A stretch of DNA of 64,000 bases from Leifsonia sp. ZF2019 (GTDB lineage Bacteria; Actinomycetota; Actinomycetes; Actinomycetales; Microbacteriaceae): NCBI RefSeq assembly GCF_019924635.1, contig NZ_CP065037.1:3038001-3102000 (forward strand). Reading direction: 5' to 3'. Below are positions 62,349 through 64,000 of the stretch, piece after piece. The position numbers and the translations under genes were made by a program. Positions within the stretch are counted from its first letter, which is position 1. Each line of letters opens with the position of its first letter. Below the pieces are notes generated by a model. That model was not told the DNA's origin. It did not search any database and saw only the letters and a list, made by a program, of their open reading frames with translations.

Positions 62349-62458
62349 TATACTGCCTTCGTCCGGCGGGCCACCCGCCGATGCTCGCAAAAGGGGCACG
62401 AGGCGCGCGCGGGGATGCGCGCGCGAGACACATACGGAAGCTCGTATCCGTCCGTCTC
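62349..62458 (+). promoter_or_regulatory. promoter and structured leader of the ThDP enzyme gene
   Basis: TATACT at 62349-62354 is a candidate -10. The following leader of about 110 bases can form a GC hairpin (62403-62410 with 62417-62424) and a second one built on GAGAC/GTCTC and ACGGA/TCCGT (62425-62458) just before the ATG. Regulation by this structure is speculative. Confidence 0.4.
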
Positions 62459-62471
62459 GAAAGGCCACGCC

Positions 62472-64000
62472 ATGCCCTCCGTCTCCGCTCACGTCGCCGC
62501 CACCCTCGCCAGCCACGTCCAGCACGTCTTCGGGGTGATGGGCAACGGCAACGCCTACGTGCTCGACGCGCTCGAGCGGCAGGCGGTGGTCCCGTACACG
62601 GCCATGCGCCACGAGGGTGGAGCCGTGGTCGCGGCCGACGCCTTCCATCGCGCCTCGGGCGGGCTCGCCGCTGCGACGGCCACCTACGGCGCCGGTTTCA
62701 CGAACACATTGACGGCGCTGGCCGAGGCGGTGCAGGCGCGCATCCCCCTCATCCTGCTCGTGGGCGACGAGCCCACGTCGGGGCCGCGGCCGTGGGGCGT
62801 CGACCAGATCGCGCTGGCGTCCGCCGTGGGGGCGCGCACGTACACGGTGGGCAGGACGGACGCGGCGGCCACGACGATGATCGCCGTCGAACACGCCCTC
62901 ACCTATCGTGTGCCGACCGTGCTGGCGATCCCCTACGATATCGCCACGCGCGAGGCCGGACCCATCCCGCCCGCCCCGCAGCCCGTCCTCCCCTCGGCCC
63001 TCCGCCCGACCGGCCCGTTCGCGGCCGCGACGGTTTCGGCGGTCGCGGCCGCACTCGCACAGGCGCAGCGCCCCGTGCTCCTCGCCGGACGCGGCGCGTG
63101 GATCGCCGGGGCCGGCGACGCCCTCGGCGACCTGGCCGAGGCGACCGGCGCTGCCACGGCGACCACCGCGCTCGGCCGCGGTGTGTTCCCCGACGAGCGA
63201 TACGACCTCGGGGTGACGGGAGGATTCGGCGCGGAGGGCGCCATGGCGGCGATCAGGGAGGCCGACACGGCCGTCGTCTTCGGGGCCTCCCTCAACCAGT
63301 TCACGATGCGGTTCGGCGACCTGTTCGCACCGGGCACGCACGTCGTGCAGGTGGACGTCGCGGCAGCCGCCACCCACCCGCACGTGGGCGTCTACGTCCG
63401 CGGCGACGCGCGCATCGTGGCGGAGGCGCTGGTCGCCGAGCTCCGCGACCGCGGCGCCCGCGCCTCGGGCTGGCGGGAGACCCTCGACCTGCCCGCTCTC
63501 CGCGAGCGCGAGCACGGATCCGCCGACGGCCTCGCCCCCGACGGCCTCCTCGACCCCCGGGCGGCCGCTGCCCGCATCGGCGAGCTGCTGCCGGAGGACC
63601 GTGTCGTGGTCTCCGACGGCGGCCACTTCATCGGCTGGGCGAACATGTACTGGCCGGTCGCCTCCCCCGACCGGATGATGATGGTCGGCACGGCGTACCA
63701 GTCGATCGGCCTGGGCTTCCCGAGCGTGGCCGGCGCGGCGGTCGCGCACCCCGCGTCGACGGTCGTGCTGACCACCGGCGACGGCGGCGGCCTGATGGCG
63801 CTGGCCGATCTGGAGTCGGCCGTTCGCGTCGCAGGCGGGCACGCCGTCGCCGTGGTGTGGAACGACGCGGCTTACGGTGCTGAAGTGCACGTGTATGGCC
63901 GCAAAGGCCTCGCGGAGGCTCCCATGCTCATCCCCACCGTCGACTTCGCCGGTCTCGCCCGTGCCGTCGGCGCCGAGGCGGCGGTCGTCCGCTCGCTCGA
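62472..64000 (+). CDS. thiamine-diphosphate-dependent enzyme, acetolactate-synthase-like, 3' partial
   Basis: The frame runs from ATG 62472 off the window end (509 codons seen). The N-terminal pyrimidine-binding domain has the cofactor-activating Glu48 in MRHEGGAVVA, then a central domain (VLLAGRGAWIAGAGDALGDL), and the C-terminal pyrophosphate domain has GDGGGLMALADLESAV and WNDAAYG near residues 436-463, the GDG-N metal motif. The family includes acetolactate synthase, benzoylformate and oxalyl-CoA decarboxylases; no regulatory subunit gene is visible. A catabolic decarboxylase or carboligase is more likely than biosynthetic IlvB. The substrate is unknown. Confidence 0.85.
   Translation, partial: MPSVSAHVAATLASHVQHVFGVMGNGNAYVLDALERQAVVPYTAMRHEGGAVVAADAFHRASGGLAAATATYGAGFTNTLTALAEAVQARIPLILLVGDEPTSGPRPWGVDQIALASAVGARTYTVGRTDAAATTMIAVEHALTYRVPTVLAIPYDIATREAGPIPPAPQPVLPSALRPTGPFAAATVSAVAAALAQAQRPVLLAGRGAWIAGAGDALGDLAEATGAATATTALGRGVFPDERYDLGVTGGFGAEGAMAAIREADTAVVFGASLNQFTMRFGDLFAPGTHVVQVDVAAAATHPHVGVYVRGDARIVAEALVAELRDRGARASGWRETLDLPALREREHGSADGLAPDGLLDPRAAAARIGELLPEDRVVVSDGGHFIGWANMYWPVASPDRMMMVGTAYQSIGLGFPSVAGAAVAHPASTVVLTTGDGGGLMALADLESAVRVAGGHAVAVVWNDAAYGAEVHVYGRKGLAEAPMLIPTVDFAGLARAVGAEAAVVRSL

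Overview
This is a high-GC, gene-dense chromosomal segment of an actinobacterium. It most resembles a soil or plant-associated member of Microbacteriaceae (Leifsonia-like); that is inferred from family content and synteny, and no species is claimed. The signs are pervasive GTG and 4-base ATGA/GTGA start-stop overlaps, mycobacterium-like neighbourhoods (serC with DUF2530 and DUF3027; an XPB helicase with its Rv0862c-like partner), a DUF3263/LytR_C pair, HrcA/CIRCE control of groEL and many apparently leaderless genes.

Layout. 1-1.1 kb: the 3' part of an IS481-family element abutting a tRNA-Arg(CCU) gene. 1.2-10.7 kb: housekeeping and stress genes (HNH nuclease, NlpC/P60 hydrolase, DtxR-type iron repressor, serC, cold-shock protein, helicase pair). 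10.8-18.6 kb: RibD-like reductase, folP and ferredoxin-reductase operon, an OmpR-type two-component system, and two paralogous lipoproteins. 18.8-24.2 kb: groEL with tandem CIRCE sites, cspA, a LytR_C/DUF3263 pair, msrB with a nitroreductase, and a YdcZ-type transporter. 24-28 kb: a branched-chain 2-oxoacid dehydrogenase operon (E1a-E1b-E2 plus a 47-residue protein) with a divergent Lrp regulator.

28.2-37.8 kb is a phenylacetate catabolic island: paaF, paaH, paaI, paaZ, a TetR (PaaR-like) repressor, then paaABCDE-paaG. Phenylacetyl-CoA would be epoxidised by PaaABCE(D), isomerised to oxepin-CoA by PaaG, opened and oxidised by PaaZ and passed to beta-oxidation by PaaF/PaaH; PaaI would release trapped CoA esters. 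paaK and paaJ are not in the window. A single missing base near 30,027 removes the stop codons of both paaH (+) and paaI (-).

37.8-41.1 kb: NtaA-type flavin monooxygenase, GntR regulator and MFS transporter. 41.4-47.4 kb: a maltokinase-like phosphotransferase, M23 peptidase, a second MFS protein between 30-bp direct repeats, signal peptidase I, and a siderophore-interacting protein behind an iron box that fits the DtxR protein at 3.3 kb. 47.6-51.9 kb: YCII protein, then a DcuSR/CitAB-type two-component system divergent from a CitMHS citrate transporter. 52-55.9 kb: DUF4190, GAP-family, carboxylesterase and PLDc_N proteins. 55.9-62.2 kb: a GH35 beta-galactosidase/CUT1 ABC importer operon facing a LacI regulator across two palindromic operators. 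The window ends inside a thiamine-diphosphate enzyme gene.

The least explained signal is a family of imperfect intergenic repeats spaced about 41 bp apart around a TCCGGA-type core, at three places (10.72, 41.16 and 62.23 kb). A second unexplained element is a near-identical long palindrome at 28.2 and 32.55 kb that brackets paaF-paaH-paaI-paaZ.
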